From Aliikangiella coralliicola (GTDB lineage Bacteria; Pseudomonadota; Gammaproteobacteria; Enterobacterales; Kangiellaceae), in assembly GCF_007004725.1 (NCBI RefSeq), contig NZ_ML660166.1, positions 186,001 through 250,000 on the forward strand: DNA of 64,000 bases. Direction: 5' to 3'. The notes below the pieces were generated by a model. The model had not been told where the DNA came from. It saw only the letters and a program-made list of their open reading frames with translations, and did not search any database. A program made the translations under genes and the position numbers. Shown piece after piece: positions 55,536 through 64,000 of the stretch (its first letter is position 1; each line of letters begins with the position of its first letter).

Positions 55536-57578
55536 TCAGGCAGATTGTGCAGGGTCAAAAGGTTCTGAGCGTTTTAGCCACTCAACAAATTCAGTTTCTG
55601 GTACCGGTTTTAGAAAATAATAGCCCTGAACATAATCACAATTAAGTGCCCGTAAAATTTCCAACTGACTTTCGGTTTCAACTCCCTCTGCGACTAACTC
55701 AATTTGTAGTTGTTTTCCTAATGAGATAATTCCCTTAATTAATCGTCTGTCTTGCTGGCTTATATCAATCCTCTGAATGAACGAATGATCGAGTTTAATA
55801 CAATCTATCGGTAAGGTTCTTAGATAATTCAGTGAGGAATATCCTGTACCGAAATCATCCAGACTCAAACGAACCCTGAGCTTTTTAATTGCTGACACCA
55901 CTTCTTGTGCTACTTCAGGATCTTCAATAAGTACCGCTTCTGTAATTTCTATTTCCAGTAACTCAGGTTCAATTTTGTATGTCGCCAAGTGCTCTTTGAT
56001 CACTTTAACAATATTAAAGTTTGTAAAATGTCTGCCCGATAAATTGACTGACAGACTCGTATTGGAAACCCCTTTACTTTGCCAGTTTTTCAATGTCTCA
56101 AATGACTTTCTCAACACATAATAATCAAGCTGGATAATTAATTTACTTTCTTCGGCATATGGAATAAATGCAGCAGGCGTCAGGAAGCCTTCCTTAGGAT
56201 GCTGCCAGCGAATTAAAACTTCACACCCTGACACCTTATTCGATTTTAAATATATTTTAGGTTGATAATATAAAACCAGTTGTTCTTCTTCTAATGCTTT
56301 TACCAGATCGTTCTGGATCATTAAACGATGCTTAACATCTTCCTGCATGTCAGGCGTATATACAAAAAAGCAATTCTTACCTGAATCTTTTGCTCGATAC
56401 ATCGCTACATCTGCTTTTCTTTTTATTGAATTGAGAGACTCTCCATGGTCAGGAAACAATGAGGCCCCGATACTGACACCAGTTTTAACACGTTCATTTT
56501 TGATATAAAAATCTGACGAAAACACATTCAGTATTTTCCTTGTGGCAATGTTGAGCGCGTCAAGGGTTCGAAGACCAACCAACAAAATGACAAATTCATC
56601 GCCGCCGAGTCGGCAAACCAGATCTTCTTTTCGAACAGTTTGTTTTAACCTTCTGGCCACTTCAACTAACAATTTGTCGCCATAATTATGACCTTTAGTA
56701 TCATTAATCGTTTTAAAGTTATCCAGATCGAGTAACAGGCAAGCAAACTTATTGGAACGCCGCAACGCCTGATCGGCGGCCAAAGTAAAACGCTCAGAAA
56801 GCACGGCTCGATTGGGTAAGCCTGTCAACGAATCATGAAATGCCCGATGGCGAAATTCGTCCGCCAGTTTTTCCAGTTCGACAGTCCGCATTTCAACAAG
56901 CTTTTCCAATTTCTCATCTCGTTGCTCAACCTTTTCCAACATATGATTAAACATTGCGGCAAGTTTGCCAACCTCGTCTGATGAATACTGTTCAGCTCTC
57001 AGACCGTAGTTTTGTGTTTGTGCAACTTGCGCAGACATCGAATATAAATGAAGAATGGGCGCGGAGATCAAACGCTGAAAAATTAACGCCAGAATCGCCG
57101 CCAAAACAACTGAAATAGTAATATTCAAGAACATCGCAATGATAATATTCTTTATGACTTCATTCAGGTTGTGATTAAATACATCGACTCGAATTATGCC
57201 GATACTTTCGCCATCAACAACAATCTGTTTTTCGATATTTTCAATTCTTTCCGGTTGGATGTTCTCGGCGCCAGAAGACAGTTCGAAAAACAAATGCTCC
57301 TCAGCATCATAAACCTTTACATTTACTATCGCTTTATCTTGAAACAGGCTTTCAACCGTTTCTTTCAAGTTATCTTTATCTTCAAATAATAAAGCAGAAC
57401 CAATATTGTCGCTGATGATTTGAATTTCCATTTGAACCCTTTGCTCAAATGCCTCAGAAAAATGCGCAAACTCTTTAAATGCAGTTATCGAAGTCATCAC
57501 AATTGAGACAATCAAACTGATAAAGAAAGTTATCAGTATAATTTTCCCTCGAATAGAAGCATTAACAAAATACTTCAT
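55536..57578 (-). CDS. membrane HAMP-GGDEF-EAL protein with periplasmic sensor domain
   Basis: A 680-residue inner-membrane enzyme. Membrane helix 11-33, periplasmic domain 34-140 resembling the CHASE8 sensor of YfiN-type proteins (NIGSALLFEDKDNLKETVES), membrane helix 141-168, HAMP 168-222 and a coiled coil. The GGDEF domain has an intact GGDEF at 325-329 and inhibitory RKED at 316-319. The EAL domain keeps ExL (EVL, 453-455), DDFGTGYSSLNYL, IKLDHSF and AEGVET, so both cyclase and phosphodiesterase activity are possible. Its ATG overlaps the stop of the YfiR gene by four bases. By analogy with YfiBNR, the periplasmic partner should inhibit it. Confidence 0.9.
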   Translation of the reverse strand: MKYFVNASIRGKIILITFFISLIVSIVMTSITAFKEFAHFSEAFEQRVQMEIQIISDNIGSALLFEDKDNLKETVESLFQDKAIVNVKVYDAEEHLFFELSSGAENIQPERIENIEKQIVVDGESIGIIRVDVFNHNLNEVIKNIIIAMFLNITISVVLAAILALIFQRLISAPILHLYSMSAQVAQTQNYGLRAEQYSSDEVGKLAAMFNHMLEKVEQRDEKLEKLVEMRTVELEKLADEFRHRAFHDSLTGLPNRAVLSERFTLAADQALRRSNKFACLLLDLDNFKTINDTKGHNYGDKLLVEVARRLKQTVRKEDLVCRLGGDEFVILLVGLRTLDALNIATRKILNVFSSDFYIKNERVKTGVSIGASLFPDHGESLNSIKRKADVAMYRAKDSGKNCFFVYTPDMQEDVKHRLMIQNDLVKALEEEQLVLYYQPKIYLKSNKVSGCEVLIRWQHPKEGFLTPAAFIPYAEESKLIIQLDYYVLRKSFETLKNWQSKGVSNTSLSVNLSGRHFTNFNIVKVIKEHLATYKIEPELLEIEITEAVLIEDPEVAQEVVSAIKKLRVRLSLDDFGTGYSSLNYLRTLPIDCIKLDHSFIQRIDISQQDRRLIKGIISLGKQLQIELVAEGVETESQLEILRALNCDYVQGYYFLKPVPETEFVEWLKRSEPFDPAQSA

Positions 57579-58165
57579 AACTCGCTCCTTTTACGAGATA
57601 ACTTGAGCAGTTTCGCGCTTATTTTTAATTGCTTTGACACAGCTAATTCATTGTCAATTTCAAAACTGAGTTTTCGACCACGCATATGAAGCAGAATAAC
57701 ACTATTAACTACCTGTTCATCCTCAGCCACAACGAGTGAATACTCAGGAAACCGCTCGCTGTTTTCATTGAACCATTGAGACATTGATTCGCTAACAAAA
57801 ATAATATGACAGCGATTTAAAAGGTCGAGACTTTCCTGAGTAGCGCTACTCTCCTCCTTAATAGCCTCTTGATTGAAGTTTTCTTTTATTCCCCCGATAT
57901 GAATCACTCTGAGTTTATATTCTTTAACTTTCTTGTTGTTAATAGTCGATAGTTGATATTGAACCTCTTTATTAACATCACCAATACAGAGGTTGACATG
58001 TTCAGTATTAGCAAAACTATCTTTCGGCCAAATTATAAACTTTGAAAAATAGTAAAGATAAGCAACTTTCATGGCCGCAGCCTTCTGCTCCGCAGCGGTT
58101 GATTGCACACAAAACATAAGCAGGATTACTAATGCAGTACAACAGTTGAACAACCTACAAACCAT
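57575..58165 (-). CDS. YfiR-family (DUF4154) periplasmic regulator
   Basis: A 196-residue exported protein. Residues 1-25 are a signal peptide (CTALVILLMFCVQSTAA). The YfiR/DUF4154 signature is AYLYYFSKFIIWPKDSF, followed by NLCIGDVN and the C-terminal VILLHMRGRKLSFEIDNELA segment with KISAKLLKLS. In Pseudomonas YfiR holds the cyclase YfiN inactive from the periplasm. Here the neighbouring downstream gene encodes a YfiN-like sensor enzyme and the upstream gene an outer-membrane receptor. It begins 3 nt after the receptor stop. Confidence 0.92.
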   Translation of the reverse strand: MVCRLFNCCTALVILLMFCVQSTAAEQKAAAMKVAYLYYFSKFIIWPKDSFANTEHVNLCIGDVNKEVQYQLSTINNKKVKEYKLRVIHIGGIKENFNQEAIKEESSATQESLDLLNRCHIIFVSESMSQWFNENSERFPEYSLVVAEDEQVVNSVILLHMRGRKLSFEIDNELAVSKQLKISAKLLKLSRKRSEL

Positions 58166-58168
58166 CCG

Positions 58169-60160
58169 CTAAAAACTCCAGGAAAAAGTGAGGTAGTGCG
58201 CTTTTTCAACATACAAACCATCAATCGAAAAAAAGATTCTCTGACCTTCCAGGTATCGACTTTCCCTCAGGTTTTTAAAGGTATAATTCAAATGCAGACC
58301 TGGTGAAAACTGATAGTTAACATTCACGTCAGCTGTAACAAAGTCATCAGATAAAATCACATCATTACCAGAAGAATATCTTAACCACAACTCTAGCCCT
58401 AGATCTTCAGTGAACTGATAGCTATTTTGTAATGAAGCTAAGTGATCAACAGCCTCAAGGCCGCTATCATTATCGCCAAGATAGCTATAGGAAAATTGCA
58501 GTTTCCAATCCGAACTCATTCTAGCCAATAAGTTTATCTCAACACCATCGGTTCGAAATGATTTTTCAGAATTGTAAGCTAACCTTTGAATTAAATAACT
58601 GTCAGGCCCCGGTGGAAACTCGGAAAACCCGGGCAACCCTAGATTTGAAGTCATAAGCTCGTTTTCATATTCAAACCGAAAAGCGGTCAAGTCAATATTC
58701 ATATTTTCCCACAAGTGTCGATACCCGAACTCCACCGAATTAACTCGCGTATTTTTAACCTTGTGACTTTCAGTGATATTAATGACCAGGGGAAATCCGG
58801 TTCCTGTGTTTTCCGCGGGAATAGCACCAATAATTGTTCGAGTATTTTTTAGCAAGCCGACGGATGGAATGGAAGCGGCTTGTGATGCGGCAAACCAAAA
58901 TCGATCTTTATCAGAAGCCTTCCACAATAGCCGAGTCGAAGGTTGAAACTCATAACCGGTCAGTGAATTATTATCGATTCTCGCACCAATTTTTAGCAGT
59001 AGTTTTTCATCCATTAACGAAAAATTACCGTTGATAAATCCACCGACATAGTCAACGCCGAGTGACTCTGGGTCAACGGCAACTGGGAAACGAGGGTCAG
59101 CAAAAAAGTCCGTTTGCGCGTGCCTTAAATTAATGCCTGTGTCGAATAAATGCTGATGATATTTATGCTGAGTTTCAAGATCAAACTGAATGTTTTCCGA
59201 ATCCCAATGATACAAACTCAAATTTCTATCGGTGATATCGTAAGATAGTCTGGAACGAATCAATGTTTCTGGCGTGAGTTGAAGGTGGTAATTCACCTGA
59301 AAAACATCACCGGTTTTATCTTCAAAATTTTCAAACTGAGTGACATTGGGTAACTCATATGCAGTCCAAAAATTAGACTGTTTATTGCGAAAATGGCTAA
59401 GAGAAAACTGTAGTTCACTTTGCTCACTGTGTTTCTCTAATTGATACGTCACACGACTATCGACAAAATCTCGCTGCTGTATGGTTTCATCTCTGTTCTT
59501 CCACCCCTCGGCATCATTCCTATGAATGCTAATCGAATGAAACCAGTTATCATTAACATTGTTGTTATAATAAACATCAATATTATTTCGATAAGAGTTT
59601 CCAGTGACAACGCGGAGTTTATTTTTCGTTGCCGAATCAGCATTCTTGGTAATAATATTAATGATACCGTTTACCGCATTTGCCCCCCACGAGTCTGCAT
59701 TAGGCCCCCTGATAACTTCAACTCTTTCAATGCTATTGATTGAGACATTAAGTTCGTCCCAATTCACACCGCTAAAATTAGTGTTATTGGTCACTCGCCC
59801 ATTAATGAGAACTAATACGAATCGCGCAAAGCGCCCACCTGTACCTCGAATTGACACCCCCCATTCACTTGCGCCCATTCTCTCGACAAGAACGCCGGGA
59901 ACCATACTCAAAGCATCAGGAATATTTTGAATATTGTTTCGACTAATGTCATCTGCGGTGATAACGTAGGCAGCATAGGGTAAATCAAATGCTTTCGATG
60001 TATTTTTACCGGCACTCTCGACTTCTATGTCCATCGAAACCAAGTCTTCCAGTTGAAGCTCTATAAGCTCCGCAGCCGTTGGTTCTGCCGCTAGTGCAAT
60101 TCCGGTATTAGAAACAACAAAAAGAGAAATGATAAGAAATAGTTGAAGGTGTCGGTCCAT
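58169..60160 (-). CDS. TonB-dependent receptor-like outer-membrane protein
   Basis: A 663-residue protein: signal peptide 1-24, plug domain about 45-165 (YVITADDISRNNIQNIPDAL, RGTGGRFARFVLVLINGR, VEVIRGPNADSWGANAVNG), then a beta-barrel to the terminal Phe of SFSWSF-type end (LTFSWSF). The region before the plug (LEDLVSMDIEVESAGKNTSK) is the form seen in receptors linked to YfiR and GGDEF genes. It may import a ligand or act as an outer-membrane sensor; the ligand is unknown. I saw no Fur box upstream, so iron is not specially supported. It is the first gene of the three-gene operon. Confidence 0.9.
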   Translation of the reverse strand: MDRHLQLFLIISLFVVSNTGIALAAEPTAAELIELQLEDLVSMDIEVESAGKNTSKAFDLPYAAYVITADDISRNNIQNIPDALSMVPGVLVERMGASEWGVSIRGTGGRFARFVLVLINGRVTNNTNFSGVNWDELNVSINSIERVEVIRGPNADSWGANAVNGIINIITKNADSATKNKLRVVTGNSYRNNIDVYYNNNVNDNWFHSISIHRNDAEGWKNRDETIQQRDFVDSRVTYQLEKHSEQSELQFSLSHFRNKQSNFWTAYELPNVTQFENFEDKTGDVFQVNYHLQLTPETLIRSRLSYDITDRNLSLYHWDSENIQFDLETQHKYHQHLFDTGINLRHAQTDFFADPRFPVAVDPESLGVDYVGGFINGNFSLMDEKLLLKIGARIDNNSLTGYEFQPSTRLLWKASDKDRFWFAASQAASIPSVGLLKNTRTIIGAIPAENTGTGFPLVINITESHKVKNTRVNSVEFGYRHLWENMNIDLTAFRFEYENELMTSNLGLPGFSEFPPGPDSYLIQRLAYNSEKSFRTDGVEINLLARMSSDWKLQFSYSYLGDNDSGLEAVDHLASLQNSYQFTEDLGLELWLRYSSGNDVILSDDFVTADVNVNYQFSPGLHLNYTFKNLRESRYLEGQRIFFSIDGLYVEKAHYLTFSWSF

Positions 60161-60584
60161 CGCAATGTAAGTTGATTGGTCTATTATAATATTAAGTATA
60201 GTCGTTCTTTTTAATATTTCACCGAGTAAAATGAATCATCTTTTCAATTTTAAATTATTGACTTTTAGCTTTAATACAGTTTAGTAAGGGCTTGATTTAA
60301 AATAGATCAATTCAAACTTTTCATTATTTTTTGTTCATATCTTATGCGGTAAAGATATAAAGAACAAAGATTGATTCAATCAAACAATTCGATAGAAGAA
60401 TTCCCAGAAGCCCAAAGAATTTCGAAGACACAATAGACGATTGATAAGTCGCCACTCCGGTCAGTCTTGAGAAGTTCAAACGAATGACTTATCTCATCTG
60501 GTGAATCATTCGCTAATTTCAATCTCAATATCTTTAAGGTAGAATCCCATTTTCAAATAAAGCAAATGATAAGCGAGAGCAATT
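60161..60584. promoter_or_regulatory. divergent promoter region, receptor operon and ppiB
   Basis: A perfect -10 hexamer TATAAT on the minus strand (60183-60188) lies 23 bp before the receptor start; its -35 is weak. No Fur box, sigma-54 motif, riboswitch or extra reading frame was recognised in the 424 bp, which are very AT-rich. Confidence 0.4.
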
Positions 60585-61076
60585 ATGGTAACTATTGAGA
60601 CAAATCTTGGGAACATTAAAGTCGAGTTATTGCCTGAGAAAGCACCAGAGTCAGTCAAGAATTTTCTGGAATATGTGGAAAGCGGCCATTATGAAGGGAC
60701 CATTTTTCATCGAGTGATCGAAAATTTTATGATCCAGGGTGGCGGTTTCGATAAAGAAATGAACCAGAAACCAACCAATCAGCCAATTAAATGCGAATCA
60801 CAAAACGGCGTTTCCAATAAAACCGGTACTCTCGCCATGGCCAGAACAATGGACCCACACTCGGCAACCTGTCAGTTTTTTATCAATGTAAAAGATAATA
60901 ACTTCCTCGACTTTACAGCCGAAACAGCTCAGGGCTGGGGCTATGCAGTCTTTGGTGAAGTTGTTGACGGAATGGCTGTCGTTAATCAGATTAAGAGTGT
61001 CGAAACCGGCTTTGCCAGCGGAATGCAAGATGTCCCTGTTGAACCTGTAGAGATTATTAAGATCACCGTAGAATAA
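60585..61076 (+). CDS. ppiB: peptidyl-prolyl cis-trans isomerase B (cyclophilin)
   Basis: A 163-residue cytosolic cyclophilin. Active-site residues lie in IFHRVIENFMIQGG (His, Arg, Phe), GTLAMARTMDPHSATCQFFI and the C-terminal GYAVFGEVVDGMAVV. There is no signal peptide, which distinguishes it from periplasmic PpiA. GAGAG precedes the ATG. It is followed by lpxH after 45 bp, the conserved ppiB-lpxH order. Confidence 0.95.
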   Translation: MVTIETNLGNIKVELLPEKAPESVKNFLEYVESGHYEGTIFHRVIENFMIQGGGFDKEMNQKPTNQPIKCESQNGVSNKTGTLAMARTMDPHSATCQFFINVKDNNFLDFTAETAQGWGYAVFGEVVDGMAVVNQIKSVETGFASGMQDVPVEPVEIIKITVE

Positions 61077-61121
61077 ATCAGGTCAAGGCACACAGAGCGA
61101 ATTATTCAGGGTAAACATTCC

Positions 61122-61856
61122 ATGTCGAAAATTATTCACATTATTTCTGACTTACATCTGGTGGAAAGTCAGCCACATCTGCTCAATTTATTTACTCATT
61201 ACATACAAAAGATTGCGCCTGAAAGCGAGTGCCTTTATGTTCTGGGTGATCTATTTGAAGTATGGGTCGGAGATGATAATCATACGAATTTTAACCAGCA
61301 GGTTATTGATCTATTCGCAGAATATAGTCGACATGGCCAATTGTTTTTCGCCCATGGAAATCGAGATTTTTTACTTGGACATCAATTTGCCAAAGCCTGT
61401 GGCGGTGAACTAATTGATGAGCCTCATTTGCTAGACTGGGCAGGACAAACAATCTGCATGATGCATGGTGATGCATTGTGCACCGACGACGTCGCTTATC
61501 AACAACTTAGGAATACAGTAAGAAGCGAACAATGGCAACAACAGTTTCTCAGTCAAACAGTATCTAAGAGGCTTGAAATCGCAGATGGAATTCGTGCGAA
61601 AAGCAAAGATGCACAACAAAATAAAAATACGGAAATTATGGACGTGAACGCGCAAGCCGTATTTGATTGCTTTAAATCCAATCAGTGCCAGTGGCTCATT
61701 CACGGCCATACACACCGAGAAGGACGGCATATGGTCGACATGGGTGATAATAATACAGTCGAAAGAGTGGTATTGAGCGACTGGGCAGAACAAGGACACT
61801 ATCTGTCGCTTAAAAATTCTCAAGTTCAAAGTCATTTTTTTGATTTAGAAAACTGA
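61122..61856 (+). CDS. lpxH: UDP-2,3-diacylglucosamine pyrophosphatase
   Basis: A 244-residue metallophosphoesterase making lipid X, fourth step of lipid A synthesis, at the inner membrane. All metal-binding motifs are present: ISDLHLVESQPHLL, LGDLFEVWVGDDN, FAHGNRDFLLG, MHGDALCTDD and IHGHTHREGRH. It shows that the organism makes lipid A by the LpxH rather than the LpxI route. Confidence 0.95.
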   Translation: MSKIIHIISDLHLVESQPHLLNLFTHYIQKIAPESECLYVLGDLFEVWVGDDNHTNFNQQVIDLFAEYSRHGQLFFAHGNRDFLLGHQFAKACGGELIDEPHLLDWAGQTICMMHGDALCTDDVAYQQLRNTVRSEQWQQQFLSQTVSKRLEIADGIRAKSKDAQQNKNTEIMDVNAQAVFDCFKSNQCQWLIHGHTHREGRHMVDMGDNNTVERVVLSDWAEQGHYLSLKNSQVQSHFFDLEN

Positions 61857-61927
61857 CCCTGTTTTCTGTCGGTTGATTTTTCGAATAAACTTCAATTTCC
61901 TTTATACAAGGCTTTAATTTCGAAATA

Positions 61928-64000
61928 TTATCGCTCAAGTAATTTTTCGAAATGACCAATCATTGGAAAGTAGAGCCCGGCAATTATTGGGCGACTTTCT
62001 AAACTAACGAACATATTAAAATAATCGGTCATCTGGGTGAGATAAAGCGCAGTCTCTCGTTGCAAAAATTCCTCTAACGATTCCTTTTTTTCTGGCTGAG
62101 AAGACTTGTAATCAATAATCCAGCGAACACCCGAGTCTACAAAAGTCCTGTCGATAATTCTGGTTAAATAATTGCCATGCTCCAGTTTTTTATGCAAAAT
62201 CAGTTCACTTTCAGCTTCCTCTTTTGCACTCAAAACAAACCGTCCGAAATCATCATTGAGCGTCTCTTTCAATCCGTATAAAATTTTACTCACTGCATCA
62301 TCCAACTCATCATCGGAAAACCAGTGAAGTTGTCTCAGTTGAGCGCTGGTTACTTGTGCCCAATTTTGCGGCAATTCGAATGCATCATGCCAATGTTCGC
62401 TCACCCACTGCAATTGGCGATGTAAAACCGTTCCGATTGTGCTCGCTCCATCGGAAATCGCCTGGCCGAGTTCCTCCTGCGCTCCCGCAATCGCTTCACC
62501 CGCAGGTAACTCATCAGGTATTGTTTGTTGCGGCATTTGAGCGGTACGAGAAATATTAACTTGCTTGATCATTCTAGATTCATAAAACGAGTCCACCGAC
62601 TCAGATTTTTCTTGTTCAATTTGAACAGAATCAGCCAACTTTGAATTGATGTTTTTTCCTTCAAAGCCATTAATGATTTTAAAATCATCCTTAACACCTT
62701 GCCATAGCATTGCAAGATAGCTTAGAGAAGTGGCCGGTTTATAAGCTGGCTCAGATGGCGAGCCAGATTTAGAATCAGTTTTTACATTACCTAAAAGATA
62801 AAGGTTTTGCTTCGCACGAGTTGCGGCAACGTATAATACTCGCTGATCTTCATACTTTGATTTTTCATTATCTAAGTATGAAATATAACGGTAGACGCTA
62901 TCATTTTCTCTACCGGTTTCTTTAGATATGGCGATAAGGTTATGTCCATTGCCTTCTTCATCTAACACTTGCGTCCATTTTAACAACACTTGATCTGCCA
63001 TTTTTTTGCCACTATCCAACCTGGGTAATATGACGGTATCAAACTCCAAGCCCTTCGATTTATGAATGGTCATCACTTGAACTTGACCATCAGCCGCGGG
63101 ACTTGAGGCCGCAAATAGTTGTTCAATCGCTTCGATTACCAGTTGACGATCATTCAATTCGCCACCTTCACTCAATTCCGATAATTTATCCAGACACACG
63201 AGCAAGTCATCTCGCTCGGATTGATAATCAAGCTGAGACAAACCACCCAACGCGACGAAACACCCCAACAGCCACTTACGAAAAGGTTTTCTTCCCTTAA
63301 ACCTGATTGTCGATTGCAAAATTGGTAGAATTTTTTCACACCGCGCTCGTGATCCTTTTGACATCATCGGCATTGCACGAACAATTCTTTCAGGTATCGA
63401 CATGCCTTGCTCTGTTTCTGTGAAAACCTGTTTAATATCCTGTAAATCAAGACCAAACCAGGGCGAACGCATACAAGCCGCCCATGACAATTCATCAAAC
63501 TGGTCGCACAACGCAAACGCCAGGCTAGTCAAATCTGATACGATTATTTTTTGCGAAAGCCGATCAATTTCAACCGCTTCAAAATCAATATTGTTTTGAT
63601 TAAGCAACTCGATAATTTCAGTGAAGTTTGTTCTGCTTCTCGCTAGAATTGCGAGGGTTTTCTTCTTTTCGAGTTGCCGGTTTTCATCAAGGTGACTTTG
63701 GACTATTTCAATAACTTTGTTGGCTTGTGCGATATTATTGTCCGCATCTACAGTGAAGAAACTTTCAACCTGGGCGCTCTTACTGCTTTGATTGAAAGCA
63801 ACAGAGTCAGCATAACTCACCGCTGAAAATGTCAAATCTTCTTCTTCCGGCATAATTTGGCTAAATTGCCTATTAACCCAGTCAACGATTGTTTTGTGAG
63901 AGCGAAAGTTGACTTTTAGCTGGCGAAATTTTGGTTTTATAATACCGATTCCTCGATTTCTAATTCTCATGAATAAGCTGACATTCGCGTCGCGAAACCG
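61928..64000 (-). CDS. AddA/RecB-like UvrD helicase-nuclease (3' part)
   Basis: The gene runs off the right edge: in-frame codons before ATG 63970 continue to the last base (FRDANVSLFMRIRN), matching the UvrD-type segment just ahead of NFRS, so this ATG is internal. At least 690 residues are visible. Helicase motifs: VNFRSHKTIVDWVN (IV), VMTIHKSKGLEFDTVILPR (V) and YVAATRAKQNLYLLG (VI). The C-terminal PD-(D/E)XK nuclease has IDYKSS and the following QMTDYF. Walker A and B lie beyond the window. It should unwind and cut double-strand DNA ends for recombination, like AddA or RecB; no partner subunit is visible. It converges with lpxH. Confidence 0.88.
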   Translation of the reverse strand, partial: RFRDANVSLFMRIRNRGIGIIKPKFRQLKVNFRSHKTIVDWVNRQFSQIMPEEEDLTFSAVSYADSVAFNQSSKSAQVESFFTVDADNNIAQANKVIEIVQSHLDENRQLEKKKTLAILARSRTNFTEIIELLNQNNIDFEAVEIDRLSQKIIVSDLTSLAFALCDQFDELSWAACMRSPWFGLDLQDIKQVFTETEQGMSIPERIVRAMPMMSKGSRARCEKILPILQSTIRFKGRKPFRKWLLGCFVALGGLSQLDYQSERDDLLVCLDKLSELSEGGELNDRQLVIEAIEQLFAASSPAADGQVQVMTIHKSKGLEFDTVILPRLDSGKKMADQVLLKWTQVLDEEGNGHNLIAISKETGRENDSVYRYISYLDNEKSKYEDQRVLYVAATRAKQNLYLLGNVKTDSKSGSPSEPAYKPATSLSYLAMLWQGVKDDFKIINGFEGKNINSKLADSVQIEQEKSESVDSFYESRMIKQVNISRTAQMPQQTIPDELPAGEAIAGAQEELGQAISDGASTIGTVLHRQLQWVSEHWHDAFELPQNWAQVTSAQLRQLHWFSDDELDDAVSKILYGLKETLNDDFGRFVLSAKEEAESELILHKKLEHGNYLTRIIDRTFVDSGVRWIIDYKSSQPEKKESLEEFLQRETALYLTQMTDYFNMFVSLESRPIIAGLYFPMIGHFEKLLER

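Noticed and set aside
60161-60250. Fur box upstream of the TonB-type receptor
   Set aside because: No 19-bp GATAATGATAATCATTATC-like sequence is present; only a -10 hexamer is evident.

Overview
The window is a continuous stretch of a low-GC (roughly 40 percent by eye) gammaproteobacterial chromosome. Gene content and order are diagnostic: uvrY-uvrC-pgsA followed by tRNA Gly-Cys-Leu, lrp-ftsK-lolA-rarA-crcB-serS, ald opposite lrp, trxB, the tusDCBE sulfur relay beside yccA and tRNA-Ser, fabA-fabB, fadI-fadJ, and cysS near ppiB-lpxH. The set suggests a free-living, probably marine, aerobic heterotroph. A position near Kangiellaceae or other marine Gammaproteobacteria is only my guess. I saw no prophage, transposase gene or CRISPR array.

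Layout. 1-2.9 kb: end of a glycerate-kinase-like gene and two exported proteins. 3.0-6.7 kb: a TetR repressor and a four-gene cassette (CMD/AhpD-like protein, SDR, redoxin, glutathione transferase) with four matching operator-like sites. 6.7-7.7 kb: a tRNA array (Gly, Cys, Leu, Gly) with tandem duplications and an interrupted tRNA-Leu half gene. 7.7-11.1 kb: pgsA, uvrC (apparently starting at ATT) and uvrY. 11.1-11.8 kb: two palindromic elements, one a 233-bp foldback. 11.8-20.1 kb: yciK, a diguanylate cyclase behind a sigma-54-type promoter, fadJ/fadI with a PsrA-like box, proA and proB. 20.5-23.5 kb: a complete AmmeMemoRadiSam gene set. 23.6-27.8 kb: cysJIH. 28-30.7 kb: a GAF-GGDEF-EAL protein, a 59-residue zinc-ribbon protein and tRNA-Ser. 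30.9-34.7 kb: yccA, gdhA and tusDCBE. 35-46 kb: mlaC-like gene, serS, crcB, rarA, lolA, ftsK, lrp, ald, DUF2058 and trxB. 46-53.5 kb: PilZ protein, SLC13 transporter, enoyl-CoA hydratase, M28 peptidase, gpx, slyX, fabB and fabA. 53.8-64 kb: cysS, a TonB-receptor/YfiR/GGDEF-EAL operon, ppiB, lpxH and the 3' part of an AddA/RecB-like helicase-nuclease.

How the genes work together. Cyclic-di-GMP signalling is prominent: one cyclase, two GGDEF-EAL proteins and a PilZ effector. The most system-like unit is 55.5-60.2 kb, where an outer-membrane receptor, a periplasmic YfiR-family inhibitor and an inner-membrane GGDEF-EAL enzyme are overlapping or nearly overlapping genes, sitting between cysS and ppiB, which are neighbours in many relatives. 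Sulfur and redox functions are also dense: cysJIH, tusDCBE, trxB, gpx, and the redoxin-GST cassette. Intergenic DNA carries many imperfect tandem duplications of 13-22 bp, which look like a local mutational habit of this genome.
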